A DNA stretch of 64,000 bases from Diphasiastrum complanatum (GCA_029204225.1 CM055109.1:42689862-42753861); one strand, 5' to 3'; shown: positions 49,301 through 63,600, counted from the stretch's first letter. Notes: generated by a model from the letters alone, not told the origin. A program made the numbers and translations.

Positions 49301-52300
49301 AGCTTATCATTAACCAGAAAGGATCAGAATGTAATATTGAACCATATTCATTCTTCTGTCTAAATCAAGATCAGGTGTGGATTTGTGGTATTTATTTGAT
49401 ATGCATGCCAGTCATCCAAATAAAGGAATTCTCCAGAGTATGGGAACAAGAGATAAGATCCTATAGTGATTATAGGACAACTAGATGATCAATGGATCTC
49501 TAGAATCAGATAAGGCGGTTAAGGGATTTTTGGAAGGAAAAGTTGATGGTATGGGACATCAATAATTTTGAAAAGGAAAATTTAGGATTGTAACGATTTG
49601 ATAATCAATGGTGTGCTTTAATACCTAGTCGCGATATGGGAAAAATAAAACCGTTTGATCCAATGTGGGGTATTTTGAGAAATTTTGAGGTTTAATCTAG
49701 ATCCCAATGTGGTATCTCATTATTTATAAAATCAGAGGCCCTCAAATCTATTTCTCACTTTCTTAATTAATCCTTTACTTCTTAGTAATTTCTTGATATA
49801 AGACATCAGACTGGTTTATATGATTTTTTCCAACGTGAAGTTATTCTTCTAAAAGACTATTATGTCATATAAATTATTACTTGTGTGAATAGACTTGGAA
49901 TTCGGATAAATTCTAAGGTTTAAGTGTTTCAATTTATTAAACCTAGAATATCTCTTAAATGGATTTCGGAGGAATGATAGTTTTGTCACTAGGGTTGAAA
50001 ATATTTGAAGGGGAAATCCTGGTTGTAATAGAGTGAAATCCTTTATTGGAATGCACTTATGACTGACTTTCTTGGATTTGGATATTTTCATATATCATCT
50101 TTTTAGTTAACTTTTATTGAAATTTATAATTTCTTTAAAAGGAGGGGTGAAGTGGTGAAATAAAATTCTATTTGGAAGTCTGTAGATTGCATAGTTTCGG
50201 AAGAGAACCAACTGTGGTATAGAAATGAGATTTGGTCTGAAAGTAATTTCGGTTAGATTCATAGTAAGATACCTAAACTTTTCGAATAAGAGAAATTCTC
50301 TAGGGATTGTGTGGAAAATCTAGATCTAGGAGAGGTTTGAAAATTGAATTATTATCTATAAGTAGTACAGTAAATGGTCAAAGGTTACTAATTTCCTTTT
50401 GGAATAGAAGTAAGTTTGATCAGAATTTAAGTCTGAGAGTTCTGTATTGGGTCAACCTAAACTTAGTTTAGTACTAGGATCATAGAGAGGTTGATTGAGG
50501 AGAAGAAATTATGTAATTAGAGGTAAGTGGGATTGGAAAACTGTTGAGAATGAATGTTATTTGTCTCAGAGATTTTCCAGATATGTTATTTACTCATGAG
50601 AAATAGAAAATCTTTTGTAGCTGAGTTACAAGATCTCAGTGAGATATGTGAGTAACATATGTGGGTTCTGGAGGAATTTGCCAGTGAAGAATGTGTTTAT
50701 GTACTGGGTCATAGTGAGATTATTCACATATGTGCACAATTAATCTTGTATGAATCTACTTTGTATTCCTGGTTACTAGAGTTATTTGGTGCACTTAACC
50801 TAGTTGGTGAACATAGACATATGATCAAGTATTGTTTTGACAGATACTTGCAGAGTTAACAAATCTTTGTATAGAAGATTTATGGATTAACTAATAAATG
50901 ATTTGAATAAGGATCTAAATGTAGTGTTATACGTGTATAATTTAAAGGTTCACCTCGACATTGAGATTTCTGAATCATAAACAATTGACTTGTGTAGTTG
51001 ATTACTCCAGGATGAAGTTAATTGGTAAAACAATCAGTGTGATGAGGATTCACCAGAAACTGATAGTTTTGATTTTATATTGCTTGTAAGACGCATGATT
51101 AGTGAATCACTTGGGTTCATCAATTAAAATTGTGTGCATTGGATATACAATATTCTTGGGATAGAGTATTCCTTAGTTAAGGAATAGACTCAGCTCATTA
51201 GTGATTATATCCTAGAGCGCTCAATTGGATAACGAATCATAATGAATCCAAGAATAAAATCTGAGTTGATATAAGAATCATGTTTGAAGAATATTCCAAT
51301 AATCCAATATTTCCTTAGTGGAAAGATTTTGGAATGATTCTTACTTTTTCTTGAGTTATGTTGGACATATACTCTAGTATCCTGTAAATGATTAAGTATG
51401 GTTTTGGATTCCAGAAAATTATGATTGATGAATCATATGAATCTAAATATTTATGATTGACGAATCATAAATAGATACTTAATTATTGTCAGAGAATTAT
51501 AAGGAATTGTGATGATTCTTGAGTTTGATGATTAATTCTTGATCTATTATTTGAGGATGAATTCAGATCAGTGTTTTTGAATCTCTCTACTCCAATATTT
51601 TAATTGAGAACCTATGGATCTCACAGACATTATCTTATTTATCTAGTGGATGCTATTTTGCTACAGTTTATGGTCTGTAGATGCTTGAGTACAGTTTTTC
51701 GTTTGATTGGATCTCCAGTTATTATAGGAGAGAAACAAGTCTATTAAGATGAATGAATGCTATTTTCTTGCATTTGGTGCTAGAAACAGGAGCATTTAAC
51801 TCAAAAGAGTATCTGGGATACTCAAAGTTGAGTTTTAATCATTCTATGTCTTAATGATTCTCCTACAGATTCTAGTTGAATGAATTATCATATCTTAGAA
51901 TTGAATTCTAAGGATAATTATACTTGGAAGCTTTTTATAAATTGTCTACCAGAGTTTGTGGATAATTTCAGACTGTAATTATTATTTATTTTCTTTAACT
52001 TTAATCTCTTAAGTTAGAGAATATTTCACTCAGTGGTTCATGTAAGTATTTTACATGAAAGTGATATTACTAGCTTGTGTTGAGGGTAACTTGGTGAGAA
52101 ATTTATTGCTAAGTGTACTTTTCAAGCTTGAGTCGTACTCCAGAACAGAGATTAACGATTGGAAATTGGTTTATCTCTGAGTACTTGTTTGATATGAAAG
52201 TCAAACTAAGGATAATGATTTCCTAGGTTAATATTGAAAGTTAAAGGAACTGTTCTTGCCTATTTTAAGGAGCTTCTAAGGATAGAAGTAGTTTAAGGAG
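46400..52300. other. AT-rich stretch, no gene seen
   Basis: Short open frames only. 46780-46990 has a few repeats of GATGGAATATGAAA. The 49-52.3 kb part may be the eroded body of the element whose putative LTR is at 52309, but no protein motif is recognisable. Confidence 0.4.
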
Positions 52301-52308
52301 GGAAGAAT

Positions 52309-52789
52309 GTTATGGCCATATTCGGTTAAGGACCTGGAATAGTCCTAATATGGTAGACCGGCCCTCCAGTACTCGAGATTATTGGTCATGCCGAGATTTA
52401 ATTCCATGTCAAGGCCTGTTTGTGACTAATTACCTTGAGAGGACCCAAACACTCTAATTGAGACATATGGAGTATTGCATGCCTGTGTGACGGATATAGG
52501 CAGGAGGACTGCATGAAGAGATGCGGTCTATTTATAGTTGACTTGCATGGGGGTTGCATGGTTTCATGCACAGGACTCTACTCTCTATATAATGAGGCGG
52601 GGATTCTCCCGTCGACATATTGGGTTTAGGTTACCAGTTTCTCTCTTCTCCGCTTGCTTCACATGGCATGGCTTGGGGGCTAGATCCAGTTTGGTCTAGG
52701 ATTGGTTGGGCGGTTTGGCTCCATAGTCTCTCTTATTGTGTTCTTGTATCCTCATCTTAGGGGCAATCCTTGTGGGGTCATTATAGACA
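52309..52789 (+). repeat. putative LTR with upstream polypurine tract
   Basis: AAGGAGGGAAGAA is followed by TGTTATGGCCATATTCGG, and the block can be closed at ATTATAGACA (TG...CA). No second copy was found in the window, so the end is tentative. Confidence 0.4.
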
Positions 52790-52930
52790 CCACAAAAAAA
52801 TGGAGTGGTTGAGAGGAAGAATAGAACCTTGTCTAAAGGTGCTAAAGCCATGAGGTTAGGAGCTAATCTTTCAAAACCATTTTGGGATCAAGCTTTGTTG
52901 TGTGCTAACTTTCTATGCAATAGGTGGCCA
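52787..52930 (+). pseudogene. copia integrase fragment
   Basis: Plus strand: TPQKNGVVERKNRTLSKGAK then FWDQALLCANFLCNR, a copia integrase C-terminal core. It abuts the putative LTR on the left and an oppositely oriented gypsy integrase on the right. Confidence 0.75.
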
Positions 52931-53849
52931 ATTGCTTTATTGTATCTCAGGTTCCAAAGTTTCGTAAGCGACAAATCTTCCAAATGGGATAAATCCTCAT
53001 CCGATCCAACTGCATCACCTTCATGTAAACTTAGTTTCAAACGACTTACATGAAATACTGGGTGTGTAGCCAATTTTTCTTGAAGATCGAGCTCATACGC
53101 CAAAGAACCAATTCTATGTACAATCTTGAACGGTCCACAAAAACGGGTAGACAGTTTGTAATGCTTCCTTGTACGTAATGTTTTAGAATCTTTTGGAGTC
53201 CTAAGATATACCCAATCATCAACTTTTAAATCTTTGAAAGATCTCTTAAGATAGGCATAGTGCTTATTTCTATTCTGAGCACTTCGGATACTATCCTTAG
53301 CCACTTGCAACATCACTTGCATATCATGCAGGAAATCAGCAACTTTATGGATCTTAACATATTTCATCTCCACATTTACCGGAGATCTAGATTGAAAACC
53401 ATACATAAGCATAAAAGGATTGTAACCTACAATAGAATGTCTATTGTATGCAAACTCAGCCAGTGGGAGGTAATATTCCCAATGAGATTGCCTGTGAGAA
53501 ACATATGTCCTCATAATATCTTCCATAGTTTGATTAGTCATTTATGTCTGGCCATCTGATTCAGGATGATCAAAAGAACTTAAAATCAAGGAAGTTTCCA
53601 GTTTATGGAACATTATTGACCATAAGTGACTTGTGAACTTCGGATCTCTATCATTAACAATGTCACTCGGCAGACCATACAGCCAAAATAATCTTTTAAC
53701 AAAGATATGGGCTAAATCAAAAGCCTTTATAGTTGACTTAACTAGTATGAAAGCAGCTAACTTAGTTAACTGATCCACTACAACCCAAATAGAATCATGT
53801 TGTCATTGGGTCTTCGGAAGTCTACAAAATCCATAGATATTGTTACATA

Positions 53850-55040
<1,191 letters not shown>

Positions 55041-55559
55041 TTGCTTTCCCATCTCTTATCAGGGATATCTAACGGATGCAACAAACCACTAGCCTTATGG
55101 TGTTCAGCCTTTGCTAGTTGATAGGGCTTGCATTTAATCACATATGACTCGACATATGGTTTGAGCTTTGGCCAATAAAACTCCCTTTTAACCAAGTCCA
55201 GAGTCCTGTGTATACCGGGATGTCCTGCACATGGTATGTCATGACATTCAAACAAAATCTTGCATTAGAGCTCCTCATCTCCCAAGTAGACAAACTTTCT
55301 CATTCTGAAAAAGAACATTCACACTCATAATTTGTCAAGTTAATTTTTAAAGTCTTACCATTACCTCCTAGGATCCTGATCATATGAGCCGACATTTTCT
55401 TCCTTTCTGAACAAAACTTCATAAAATGTCTAGGCTTCTTACAGACGAAACATAAGTTCATAAAATACAAAGAGTCTCTATCTGTCATCTCGAATTCTTG
55501 GGATAGCATCCTCTTGTCAGTTACTATGAGGCAAAAAACTATTGTTGCCAACTAAACCA

Positions 55560-58370
55560 TATTAAGTCTAAGCTAGTTGGGCTTTGATATTTTTCTCAAG
55601 CAACTTGACTTTTATAAGGTTTATGGTATTTCTTTTCAATTGGACCACCACAAGAGCTCTATCATGCTTTGAGACACATTTATGTCTATAAACTATTGTT
55701 CTCTTCAAGGCACTTTACAATTTATCGGCACTTACCGTGCGCGTACATATGCATTGCACCATTATGCGGTGTCTCACTTATTTAACTACATTTATTTACA
55801 AAGGTGAGGCATAGAAAGTCCTCATCATCTATTTACATTTTTCTTAGTTGGAGATATTGGTGGTGCTGCAATCTTCCAACGCTTCACTACTTAAATGGTT
55901 CACCTTTGTGTTCTAGGGTCCCTTGAGGGGTCAAAATTTGATATTTGTAACTAGTATGAAAAACTAGTTGTAAATTTTTTTTAAGCAATGGCTTATATTG
56001 AAGAGCATTTTATGCACAATATAACACTTCCATACATAGGCCTAGCCAAGAAGCAATTTGTAAATTTCAAGGTGTCCACTTATGCAACAACAAGATTAAG
56101 CATGCACCTTCATGTACACAATCGGAAACAAGTTTGTGGTAAAATAAACTAAAATACAAGTTTAGCACTTTAGTCTCAAGGATCATATACTCTAATAAAA
56201 TTCTAATGTAATAATTTTGTTAAGTGTTGAAAGATCTTAGACATACAACCTATTGTACTCCCCAAGAAGTGCATTTTCTTCATTATATATATATATATGC
56301 AAAATGATGTGCATGACTTCAAAAGTGATGTTTTTTTGCATCTCCACTATTCATGTCTCTCAAAAATGACAAATCATAAACAACAGTTTACATGAAAAAG
56401 AAAATTGAAAGTGGTTGGGGTGCTTTTTGTGATTGTCCCATCTTCCGATGGTTGTGGTGGCAACATATGGTACCAAAATGGCAACAATATGGTAGAGCTA
56501 GTTGTGTGCTCTCATAAAAGGCACTTTTGCTCTCATGTAAATGAGGTAAAATATAATGAAATGCCATTTTACTAGTAGAGACCCCTCCAAGAATCATGAC
56601 ACCATTTTACTAGTAGAGACCCCTTTATAGTAATTATCTCAACTAACCAGCTTAATCAGTGAGCTTTGTGTACAAGAATGGGAAAAAGAAATGAGACTAG
56701 GGGTTTGCTCTTGCATGACTACTTACAGATACTTCAAAATATACGTCTTTTCATGTGTACAAAAGTCATCTTGTAAAAATTTTGTTATCTTTGCCCACAA
56801 GAAAAACATATATTACAATTAGAATATATATTTAGCTTTCTTTTAGAAGGCATTCTGAATATGGCTTGATGTAGCTTGTTCCTATGCTACACATTATCAT
56901 CTAGTTGCAAGAGATAAGATATTGCTATCAATAAAGAAACTCCATGAGAATTAGTTTATTTTTTATGCAAATGGTTTTCACATAACATTATTATGTTTGT
57001 TTATCTTTAGAAAGAAAATAGATTTACATACCACAAATCCTCACTTTAAATATGACTACAATGCCTAGAATAGGTTAAAAAAAGGTCCACATACTTTTAT
57101 AAGTACATGATGATCCAATCTTTCAAAGCATACAATGTCCCATTAATGTATTTGCAATGTTGTGATGTTTTCCTTGATATGATTATGCATTATTGTACAT
57201 CATATGAAGGCCATTGGATAGGCCATGGAACACAAGGCTCCAAGATTTCAATAGTGTAGGTAGCAAGGTTATATTTTAATGAGCTTGTGCCAATGTGATT
57301 ACACTAAACATTCTTACCTAACTCAACTCAATGAGAATTTGCAATGAGTGGTTCATTATATGAATTTTTTTTTGATATAGCATTTTCTTAGGGACTCGTG
57401 AGTACCAAAAATGTCTTTAAAGATCTAACTCCAATTCCCTAGACTTTAAGCCAACCTTTCAGCTGAGAGAATACTCTAGTGGACTTTCTTGGGCTCAACT
57501 ATGGCCTACAAAACCATTTCCACATGTATGCTAAGGCTAGAAAGCAAGCCTTCACTAGTAATCAGAAAGCCAAGCATGTTTTATAAGCTTGGTTCAATGG
57601 AAACTGAAAATGAATCCACAAGGAACAAATATAGAACTCTGTAAAACAGGACAACAAGACATGCTTAATAATTCTAATTCAAATGTCGTCCAATAAGTAG
57701 TGTGATGGTTGATAACTCCAGGTTTGGAGTTCAATAGAAAGAAATCAAAATTCACAAAAAGGTTTGGCTCAAAGAAGCTCCTCATCACATAAACATCGTC
57801 TATGGGTACTGGTGGATGCTCTCATGGACAGGCACTGACACACGAATCAAATCAGAAAAATATGAGACTGGGCAACAGACTTACATGTCAGCATCCTTGG
57901 CTTACGTGAATTACCACCATGTATAGTGACTTCCAAAGTTCATTCTTTCCTAATCTCCAGTTCTCTTCCCTATGAGTACCATTGAAAAACCAGTAACTAC
58001 CTCTAGTGTAGTGGTTTTCAATTGACTGGAAAAGACGGCACTCAGGCCACCATACCATGCCCTTGGTTTATGGCCCAAGAGAATTCAAGTCCTGATCATC
58101 TTTGTCACAGCTAAAGCTGAATCAGCTCACATGTTTATGAACCTCGGATTCTTGAACAGAGACTACCTACTCGCATGCCAAAAATGTCCATGTAACACCC
58201 CCAAGTAATCTGTAAAATTAAGCTGCTTTAACTAGCCTAGAGAAAATTCTTTTGGCAACATAGTAGCCCAATGGCATGGGCTTGTATTTCCAAACTGTAC
58301 ATCACAAAAATGCACATCACAACTCCTGTATTTTCTGTAGTCAATAGCTTCGACTTATAGTAGAAGGTCT
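55560..58370. other. no gene seen
   Basis: AT-rich sequence downstream of the acyltransferase. A run of nine T at about 57364-57373 would read as poly(A) on the minus strand. Confidence 0.4.
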
Positions 58371-58375
58371 TCAGC

Positions 58376-59965
58376 TTATAAATCATTGATTAGTTTCCCA
58401 TTGCCATTCACGTACTTCATCTCTTTCTCTCCTTTTGAAATCAAAACCAAATTTGGCCTAGCAAACAGGAAGACAATTAGGTATTCTGGGTGATGCTCTA
58501 GGAAACTCAAAAACTCCATCTTAGAGGCAAAATTGGCATGTTTACTTTCGATTTTTTGCCAAACTCTATTGACTTGTTCTGTAGTAATGGAAGGAATGAG
58601 AAAATTAAGGCTGTCCTCAGTCTCCTCTCTCCCAAGTAGCCCATCTTCATCCTTGTCACAAAACCTGTAGAGGGCTTCCATTGCCTCCTTGAATCTGTCG
58701 TGCTTAGACACAAATGCAAGCCCTAATGCGTACTGCCTAAAGTTGAAGTGCCCCTGCACAGGGCGATCAAAGAGAAGGAAAGCTTGTTGCAAAGCAGGGC
58801 AATTGGGCAGCTCCATCCAGCTCTGGAAATCCTCAAAAGTAACCCTACCTTTCTTTTTGGTGTCATAGGAGCAAAATTTTAAAAGATAATGCTTCGACTC
58901 CTTGATGGTTAACCTAAAGAATCTCTCAAACTTTCCAAACTCCAAGACGACACATTCGCTGTGATATCCTGATTTTGTAGCCTCCAAGATCAATGCCACA
59001 TCCTCATAGGCATGCTCTGTTACCATCACGTTCAAAGCTTTGGCCATGCTCAGACGCACCCTCTCTGCAAAAGCACGAGGAAAGCACTGTTCTTTGTAAA
59101 TGGGCTCAATCACAGGCAAATACTCCACCTCCATGAAATTGTGAAACTGGGTCATAAGCCGGAACAGCAGGTACGGAGTTGATGCCCCTTGCGCAACCCA
59201 AGCTGGATCCAGATGAACATGGGGATAGCGGACCACCATGGGTTGAACAGGATAGCCAGGGGCGAATGCTCCTGCCTTGAAGGCCACCAGAGCCTTGCCA
59301 TTGGTGGTGGTCGCCTCTGGAAAGATCATGAGTGAAGCCCAGTCATTGCATCTTGCCCGTCGCTTGATCTCTCCAGCTGCAATCCGCCTCGAATCCTGCA
59401 CGACCCTGTTGACAGAAATTACCTGCATGGCCCTGAGAATAGCTCCCACTATGGGCAAGCTCAGATTTTCCTGTGCTGTAACAATAACAGGAAGATGCTG
59501 GTAAAAAATAAACACGGGATCTGCAAAGGTGACGTGATTGCAGATCAAAATGGGAGCCTGATCACGCGAAACAGGCCTCCCCTTGATGCTGATCCACTGA
59601 AATCCCAAGCAAAAGAGCAGCAATCTGGCTAGCAACCTCACAGGCCAGAACAATTGCCTGCGCCATCTGGGGAATGGCTTCTTGAGCACGTCCTTGGCCG
59701 CCACAAGAGCAAGCTTGGTGAAGCTATATCCCAACAGCAGACAAACCACCATCAACAAAACCCGCACAAGAAACACAGGAAGCATGACAATTGTCTTCAG
59801 CAATTCGTAGGCATGGCCATGCAAGCTCTGCCTATCACTGCGGAAAGGATTGAACGCCATCTCTGGCTCCAGCAGGGGTGGCTGCCCAAGCAGCACAAGC
59901 CCATCCGAGGGCAAGCAATCCGAGGCATCTCGCTTATTCCCATTCACAGCTCCATCAACCCTCAT
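58376..59965 (-). CDS. LPEAT2: lysophospholipid acyltransferase with EF-hands (LPEAT2-like), intronless
   Basis: 529 residues from ATG at 59965; the frame is open 11 codons further (GTG at 59998) but without an ATG. Likely re-acylates lysophosphatidylethanolamine (and other lysophospholipids) with acyl-CoA at the ER. Order: soluble N-terminus; hydrophobic helices about 55-87 and 106-124; acyltransferase motif I NHVTFAD (HX4D, 144-149); VISVNR; motif III FPEATTTNG (215-223), where the usual Gly of EGT is Ala; motif IV YPVQPMVVRYPHV; C-terminal EF-hand region with one canonical loop DKDEDGLLGREE (437-448) and two degenerate ones. Length matches Arabidopsis LPEAT2 (about 539), but that gene has many introns and this copy has none. 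No stop or frameshift is seen, so it may be functional. Confidence 0.93.
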   Translation of the reverse strand: MRVDGAVNGNKRDASDCLPSDGLVLLGQPPLLEPEMAFNPFRSDRQSLHGHAYELLKTIVMLPVFLVRVLLMVVCLLLGYSFTKLALVAAKDVLKKPFPRWRRQLFWPVRLLARLLLFCLGFQWISIKGRPVSRDQAPILICNHVTFADPVFIFYQHLPVIVTAQENLSLPIVGAILRAMQVISVNRVVQDSRRIAAGEIKRRARCNDWASLMIFPEATTTNGKALVAFKAGAFAPGYPVQPMVVRYPHVHLDPAWVAQGASTPYLLFRLMTQFHNFMEVEYLPVIEPIYKEQCFPRAFAERVRLSMAKALNVMVTEHAYEDVALILEATKSGYHSECVVLEFGKFERFFRLTIKESKHYLLKFCSYDTKKKGRVTFEDFQSWMELPNCPALQQAFLLFDRPVQGHFNFRQYALGLAFVSKHDRFKEAMEALYRFCDKDEDGLLGREETEDSLNFLIPSITTEQVNRVWQKIESKHANFASKMEFLSFLEHHPEYLIVFLFARPNLVLISKGEKEMKYVNGNGKLINDL

Positions 59966-60112
59966 ATTGCTCTGTGTTTTCTCTATCTGATCGTTCACTC
60001 CCTCCCTCTTCGATCCTCGTCTTCTTCATCGCCATCGCCATAGCTGCAGCATAGCTATACTGTGATCAAACCAACGTTTGCTGAAGGATCGTTTCTCCTC
60101 AAGCCACGTCAG

Positions 60113-61253
60113 TGTTAGGGTTGTGGAAAAACCCTAAAAGTGGTTTTACCGGAGATGTCCGGTTGATCGGTTACCGGCAAAAGAACGGAACGAGGAAAGG
60201 CGAGGAACCCTAAAGTGAAGGGCAATAGCGGTTACATAAGTGTAGTGAGAGACTGAGTACCTTATTCTCTTAAAGCACCGGCTGAGTGGATGGTGCGGGT
60301 CCAGGGCCCCTGGGAGAGGGTACTACTACGCATGGGTGTTTCATAAATGCACTAGTGCCCGGGGGGCAGGGGTAGCCAGCCACACGTTTTTTTTCATACA
60401 AAATGAAACTTTTTTAAATATCTTTGCTTGGCCACTTTTTATCGATGTGTGAAAAATTGACGAGTGATTTCTTTTCTCGTAATTTTTTTGATAAAACGCA
60501 TACATTCTGAGACGCAGTTGAATGCAATAAGAAGATAGTATTGATTCAGTATGAAAATGAAACAGATGTAAATGAGTACAGCAAGTTGCGGATCAAAGCC
60601 GCATACTCTAAGCTATCTCCGAACAGCTAAATATAAGTCTGAATTAAGCGCAACTACTGATAAGCAGTAAGCGTAATATCAATCTCTAATCAACTCTAAA
60701 GAATTGAGCTAGAATGCTCAAGAGTGTTCAAGCTTGAAAGCTTGAGAAAGAGAGAGCACTAACTATTCAATACTTGATGATTGACCTTCATGCTTAAGAT
60801 GTAGGAATATGAACAACTATTTATACTAAGCAATTAGGTCGTCAAATGCGTCATCCAGTTGGTTGTGATGTGCTGGCATCCATCCAGTTAGGACTTCTCA
60901 AAAATTACTTGTTGATAAATAAATGCAAGTCGGTGGCTTTGGTCATAAATAGTCTGTTTGCAGATTTGAACGTAAACTGTTACTTTGCAGAAATGAACGT
61001 AAACTGTCATACGAAAAATGCAAAGGTCTTTGCCAAAGTCATTTCCTTAACATTTGAGGCATCTGGCATTTTGTGAAAAAACCGAAGTGAGAGAAAATGC
61101 CGAAAGGTGAAAATCCCGAAAATCCCAACATTGTGAGCCATTTCTAAGCAGTTATGTAGACTGTGTAGAAACACCAAGAAAACTATAGGTTTGGTAAAAA
61201 TTGGGTGAAGATTAAAATGTCGATTAGTCGATTAGTAGGATAATAATCTAACA
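60113..61253 (-). repeat. 3' LTR of a copia element, upstream of the acyltransferase
   Basis: 1141 bp bounded by TGTTAG and CTAACA, with polypurine tract AAGGGGAGG (plus strand CCTCCCCTT at 61254-61262) on the inner side. The element reads on the minus strand, so the outer end of this LTR points at the acyltransferase start 147 bp away. The partner LTR is not in the window. Confidence 0.8.
60817..60825 (-). promoter_or_regulatory. LTR TATA box
   Basis: TATAAATAG on the minus strand, about 430 bp into the LTR. It is a good match to a plant TATA box. Transcription from it would run towards the acyltransferase ATG about 850 bp downstream. Confidence 0.6.
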
Positions 61254-62625
61254 CCTCCCCTTAATCTGAATCCATGAATGCCTTGACCTTTAGGCTTAGT
61301 TCTACAGAACTTTCTGTGTGCATCCAAGCTTAATGCTTTGGTAAAAATATCTACTGTCATATCTTGCGTTGTCTGTCTCTGTGGATTTGTATACCAAGGC
61401 AGAAATGAGCTTCACCTAGAATTTATTGGTTCTTGATAAGAGATGAATACTCTTTAACCATAGCTTCTTTCCAGAGATCGAAATCAGGTTGACCGACTGC
61501 CTTATTTGACAATCGTCGGCTCCTGAATAAGGTAGGTTACAGACTCGTCGATATATCTAATAGGTGGTCTGCTAACTCTTGATGATCTTTTGGGGAATAG
61601 AGGAAGTTGATCATTTTCATCATGATGTAGTTGCTGAACTGCAACATCATCATCTTCGGATTTGCCGTTGATATGTTGTTCGTCAAAAGTAGATGAGCTT
61701 GGACCTTCGATAGGAATAGTCGACTAAGGAATTTTGAAGTTCAAGATGTCGGAGGAGTCGGACAAGTCGGCTATATGGGCTTTGTCTTTTTCCTTGAGGT
61801 CGATAAACTGATTTTTGATGAAGATGACATCCTGGCTAGTGAATATCTTCGACTCAATTGGATTGAACAACTTGTAAGCTTGATCTGAAGTAGTGTAGCT
61901 GACGAAAATACATTTGATACTCTAGAAGTCGAACTTCTTCTTGAGATCATGAGGAATTTGTGCATAAGCAGTACATCCAAAAACTTTTAAATTTGATAAA
62001 GAAGGTTTGGTACCTGTCCAAACTTCGAATGGTGTTTTGTTTGAGAGACCTTTAGTAGGACATCTGTTTTAAATATATGTTGCTATTGAAACAACTTCAG
62101 TCCAGAAGGACTTCGGAAGTGTCACATATGGCATGCACTTTGCCGATTCGACTAACGTTCTGTTCTTTCTCTCAGCAAGACCATTTGACTGAGGCAAATA
62201 GGAGGTAATGTATTGTTGCTCAATGCCATTGTTAAGGCAGTACTCCTTGAATTCAGTGGAGATATATTCTCCCCCGTTTGCGTACCTCAGTGTTTTGATC
62301 GTTTGCCAGTTTGATTCTCTGCATGCTCTTTGAATTGTCTGAACTTGATGAAATCCTCTGAATTCTGCTTAATGAAATAAACAACTGTTCTTCTAAAATA
62401 TTCGTCAATAAAGGTAATGAAATACTTTGCATCTAGCAATGATGGAGTTTGCATAGATCCACATAAATCTAAATGAACAACGTCTAATAGACCTTTTGCT
62501 GCATGCCCATGACTCGATCTAAAAGGAATCCTAGTTTGCTTTCCAAGGATGCAACTATGATAGACATGGAGATCGACTTTGTCGATTGGATAGTTGAGAT
62601 CAAATGCTAGGGATTGTCTGGACAT
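61254..62625 (-). pseudogene. copia pol remnant (integrase; most of RT and RNase H deleted)
   Basis: ATG-opened frame 62287-62625 with HSCILGKQTRIPF, VVHLDLCGSMQTPSLLDAKY and FITFIDEYFRRTVVYF. Further frames give [44 protein letters not shown] and the RT opening WKEAMVKEYSSLIKNQ near 61435, which jumps to the RNase H end (TVDIFTKALSLDAHRKF) near 61350. The element is therefore internally deleted. Confidence 0.85.
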
Positions 62626-62640
62626 GTTCGATACAAATGC

Positions 62641-62641
<1 letters not shown>

Positions 62642-62677
<36 letters not shown>
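62642..62677. repeat. (GT)n microsatellite
   Basis: About 18 GT units directly beside the copia integrase relic. Confidence 0.95.
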
Positions 62678-62679
<2 letters not shown>

Positions 62680-62681
<2 letters not shown>

Positions 62682-63280
62682 GAGTTCATCTTTGAACAAA
62701 CTGGATTACACACATCCTCATCATTGACATATAAGAACAGCACATATAAGTTCCAATGATCACTGCAATCAGAAAACAATAAATTTATGAGAATGAATGT
62801 GAAATCAAAATTCATATAAAAAATTCAACTTAATATAATATGATAGAAATACACTTACTTTGTTATGTATGGGAGCATAAGAATTGGAGTCTCTACTCTA
62901 ACGTATTGGAGCATATCATCGTGCAGACTTTTGAAATCAAGAAAATCAAAAGTAGCCATGAATTGAAGCGGAAAAAACATCTATAAATAGTGGGGTATGG
63001 AAAAACTCCATCCAATACTGAATTACCCCCTCTCCTACATTGTTCCCTAGCATTTTATCCCTACTTTCTAGTTCACCTGTATCTAATTTAGAAAGGGAAA
63101 GGCCAGCATTGGTCAAAACTGTATAGAGGACCTAAAGCTTTAAGATATGTTTAACAATTGGTCATACTGTACATATTGAGGAGTATTTACAAAGGCAAGT
63201 GTAGGGGGTGAAGGAAGTAATACAAATAAACCACTAAAGGAATTGTCATTCAAAATTGATTCGACAATTTACAAAATCAT
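62680..63280. other. no gene seen
   Basis: No recognisable feature. Confidence 0.35.
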
Positions 63281-63289
63281 CTAAATCTT

Positions 63290-63600
63290 TTTCTGAAACA
63301 GGAGGTGGGGAACTAATATTTGTGAGGGAAGGAGGAGACTAAGATTTTGAAGGAGGAGGAGATTTATTAGGAGAGGAAGATTTAGGAGGAGAAGATGGAA
63401 ATTGAGTTCTAGGAGGAGAAGAAGGAGACTTAGGAGGAGATTGCCGAGCAGTTAGAATCTCATGCAGAGGAGAAGGCTTTGAAAAATCCCTCACTTTATT
63501 AGGAGGGTCATGAGAGCTCCTCTTCTTTGAAACACTCCCGCTTTGTACTCGAAAAACAAACCGGGATGATTAAGATTGCTTTCGTTTTCTTTTCTCTACA
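63290..63600 (-). other. Pro/Ser-rich open stretch
   Basis: Minus strand reads KPSPLHEILTARQSPPKSPS and SSPPKSSSPNKSPPPSKS, a disordered-type segment just downstream of the H3-like fold. Whether it belongs to the same gene is unknown. Confidence 0.3.

Noticed and set aside
59966-59998. Eleven extra residues on the acyltransferase
   Set aside because: The upstream codon at 59998 is GTG, and a TGA lies further upstream in frame before any ATG; the first ATG is at 59965.
60113-61253. Treating this block as acyltransferase 5' UTR and native promoter
   Set aside because: The TGTTAG/CTAACA borders and the adjoining polypurine tract show it is an LTR, although it may still act as a promoter.
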